Part shown: piece by piece, positions 62,435-64,000 of the stretch | Position numbering within the stretch: the first letter of the stretch is position 1 | Layout: every line of letters begins with the position of its first letter | NCBI GenBank assembly: GCA_949358305.1 | Contig: OX442314.1 | Span: 40,744,581-40,808,580, forward strand | DNA: 64,000 nt | Direction of reading: 5' to 3' | Origin: Strigamia acuminata | Taxonomy: Eukaryota; Arthropoda; Chilopoda; Geophilomorpha; Linotaeniidae | Program-made: the position numbers and the translations under genes | The notes under the pieces: generated by a model | Database searches by the model: none | Told to the model about the DNA's origin: nothing | The model's input: the letters and a program-made list of their open reading frames with translations, nothing else

Positions 62435-63003
62435 TGGTCAATTGGACTGCAGACGACATTGCTGCGGCCTTATCAGTGCGAGCAGTGTCACGAAGAGCGT
62501 ACGCACATTTAAGGAATATTAGATACTCATTTCCTGGCTTATCTACTTTTTGCAGATAAACCAGAAATTTTATGTGCAGGCCAGGTATCCATTGGGATGT
62601 TCTAACAATCATACAAAAGCAAACTGCTGGTTTCAATGAACGGGAGAGGATGTGCATTTTATCATTTGATGAAATGAATGTAGATGCACATATATGCTAC
62701 GACCAAACATTGGACAAAATTTTGGATTTTCATATCAATGTACAGGTTTATGATCAGAGGACTGATAAAAAAATTGGAAGCAGCCGATATACTACGACTT
62801 TGACACAGCAATGACACCAGATTTGCTGCGAGAAATTGTGAAAGATGTTGCGAATATTAGTTTGAGAATAGTTGGATTGTTAATGACATGGGTGGGAAGA
62901 ATCAGAAGCTATGGAATGACATGGAGGTCAACATGATGAAAACATATTTCAGCAATCCAGCTGATGAAACCAAAAGAATCTGTGTTTTTTTAGGACATTC
63001 CGC
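62435..63003 (+). pseudogene. P-element transposase relic, third copy, right part
   Basis: Continues the frame interrupted by element 3: ADDIAAALSVRAVSRRAY, FMCRPGIHWDVLTIIQKQ, CILSFDEMNVDAHICYD, VQVYDQRTDKK, then in other frames DLLREIVKDVANIS, NDMGGKNQKLWNDM and NPADETKRI. A stop in the LSTFCR segment and several frameshifts disable it. It ends near 63003 against a GC-rich block. Confidence 0.85.
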
Positions 63004-63180
63004 ATTTGTTGTAGACCTGTGCGCCGAGCCCAATTTGCCGGCGGCGGCTTGTTGCGGCTGATCGCCACGAGATGGCGGCGGCTCGGATCGGCTTCAATGG
63101 TAGGAGCCGGCGGCTGGCGGCTCAGCCGATGACGTACGGTATCGGCGGCGGCCAGCCAGCTGATCGGCTAAGCCGAAATT
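63004..63180. repeat. GC-rich GGCGGCGGCTC repeat block
   Basis: Very GC-rich, with repeated GGCGGCGG and GGCTCGG/CAGCCGA motifs in both orientations. The start TAGACCTGTGCGCCG resembles hAT-like termini. It may be a small nonautonomous transposon inserted in the P relic. Right end unclear. Confidence 0.4.
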
Positions 63181-63346
63181 TTTCGATTAAAAAGAGTCAA
63201 AACAACAAAACGAATACGAAATAAACCTAGAAAACCTCCAAACCAAAAAATGAAAAGAAAAAAAATAAAAACAAACATGAAATTAAAAAAAAAAAAAAAA
63301 AATCCAAAATTAAGTTCCTTTATTTGTTACAAAAAATTTACATTAA
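63181..63346. other. AT-rich spacer with poly-A
   Basis: Contains an A17-type run at 63285-63302. Nothing else is recognised. Confidence 0.5.
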
Positions 63347-64000
63347 CCTTCCCATAGCCATGGTAGGTCACCAAAATGTAAAAACTTGAAAAATCAACAT
63401 AACTTTTTTTTATGTGAAAATAAATATTTGAAACCAACTGGTATTCCTCGAATGTATTTTTTTGCTCTTTTTGAATAATAAATCAAATTTTTTTTCCTAA
63501 TTGTAATTAAGTTATTGCTGATTTTCATTAAAAAACACCATTAGTGCAAGCGCTTTACATCAGTTTTGCTGTATTTCGTCACCAGATGGCGCTATAAAAT
63601 GGCGCTATTTTTAAAACGTAGTCTATACGATTTTAAAATGTAATCCATACGATCCATACGATTTTGTTATCAAATCACCTTGTCATTTCATTTTATTGTT
63701 TGCTTTGAGATGGACAGCTCTAGTGATTTTTCGGACAGTGATTCTTTCGTTTCTGATGAAGAAAATAGTGATCTTAGTGATGCTGAAATTGAAAATTTTT
63801 CTGAAAGCGATGAATCAAATGGTGATGATAGCGATGGTGAAATTCCAACCTCATGGGCATGGAGTTCAACACCACCACCGAAAACTAAGACACGCGCTGT
63901 AAACTTGGTTAAAACAATAGAAGGATTGACTGCTTATTCCAATCGAGTCAATTCATTTCTCGATTGTTTCAATTTATTCATTACCGATCAAATGTTGGAC
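63347..64000 (+). mobile_element. piggyBac-family transposon, left part (truncated by window end)
   Basis: A TTAA at 63343-63346 is followed by CCTTCCCATAGCC, plausible as the target site and terminal repeat of a piggyBac element, 360 nt before a piggyBac-type reading frame. The right end is outside the window, so the terminal repeat cannot be confirmed. Confidence 0.55.
63710..64000 (+). CDS. piggyBac-type transposase, N-terminal part
   Basis: ATG at 63710, 97 codons open to the last base of the window. Residues 1-45 are an Asp/Ser/Glu-rich acidic tail, usual for PGBD proteins. Residues about 82-97 (VNSFLDCFNLFITDQMLD) match the start of the conserved transposase domain, where an aromatic-rich xxFF.LFxTDexL motif precedes the catalytic core. 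No lesion is seen in the visible part. The catalytic Asp residues would lie beyond the edge. Confidence 0.85.
   Translation, partial: MDSSSDFSDSDSFVSDEENSDLSDAEIENFSESDESNGDDSDGEIPTSWAWSSTPPPKTKTRAVNLVKTIEGLTAYSNRVNSFLDCFNLFITDQMLD

Overview
The window is eukaryotic, from an invertebrate animal and possibly an arthropod, though the phylum is not fixed by the sequence. It carries intron-containing genes with 45-66 nt introns, a Rab32/38-type GTPase, a CstF-64-like RNA-binding protein, and relics of P, hAT, PIF/Harbinger (ISL2EU), Tc1/mariner and piggyBac DNA transposons beside Ty3/gypsy-like LTR retrotransposons. Host genes are few; mobile DNA makes up most of the 64 kb.

The backbone is a segmental duplication. 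Copy A runs from the left edge to 30097 and copy B from 42282 to 50024. Both carry, in order: a non-coding block, a roughly 1 kb repeat with a degenerate minus-strand ORF, P-element transposase relics, a Rab32-like gene, an intronless two-RRM CstF-64-like gene, and a small secreted cysteine-rich peptide gene on the opposite strand. Copy B is compact and its three genes look intact. Copy A is swollen by two full-length LTR retrotransposons. One (3555-14881) sits in the P relic and the other (16908-27633) in the last Rab exon. Copy A has also lost exons 2 and 3 of the peptide gene. Because copy B preserves both empty sites, insertion points and 4-bp target duplications can be read exactly.

A third full-length LTR element (50673-62434) splits another P relic to the right of copy B. 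All three elements lie on the minus strand with paired LTRs of equal length, polypurine tract, primer binding site, gag, and pol in the -1 frame behind a canonical slippery heptamer, plus an extra ORF after pol. Elements 1 and 3 are relatives and share a large two-exon protein in the env position. It has a conserved donor, acceptor and phase, but no signal peptide or membrane segment. Element 2 is a different lineage whose third ORF begins with a CxxC zinc-ribbon-like motif.

The segment between the copies (30098-42281) is a transposon graveyard. It holds a third copy of the 1 kb repeat split by a fold-back mariner element, a SWIM-finger pseudogene, the 3' end of another LTR element whose LTR contains 31 perfect-length 18-bp repeats, an ISL2EU DDE fragment, a hAT fragment, a frameshifted THAP domain and a possible DIRS-like gag. 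The right edge cuts a piggyBac-family transposase reading frame that is open to the last base.
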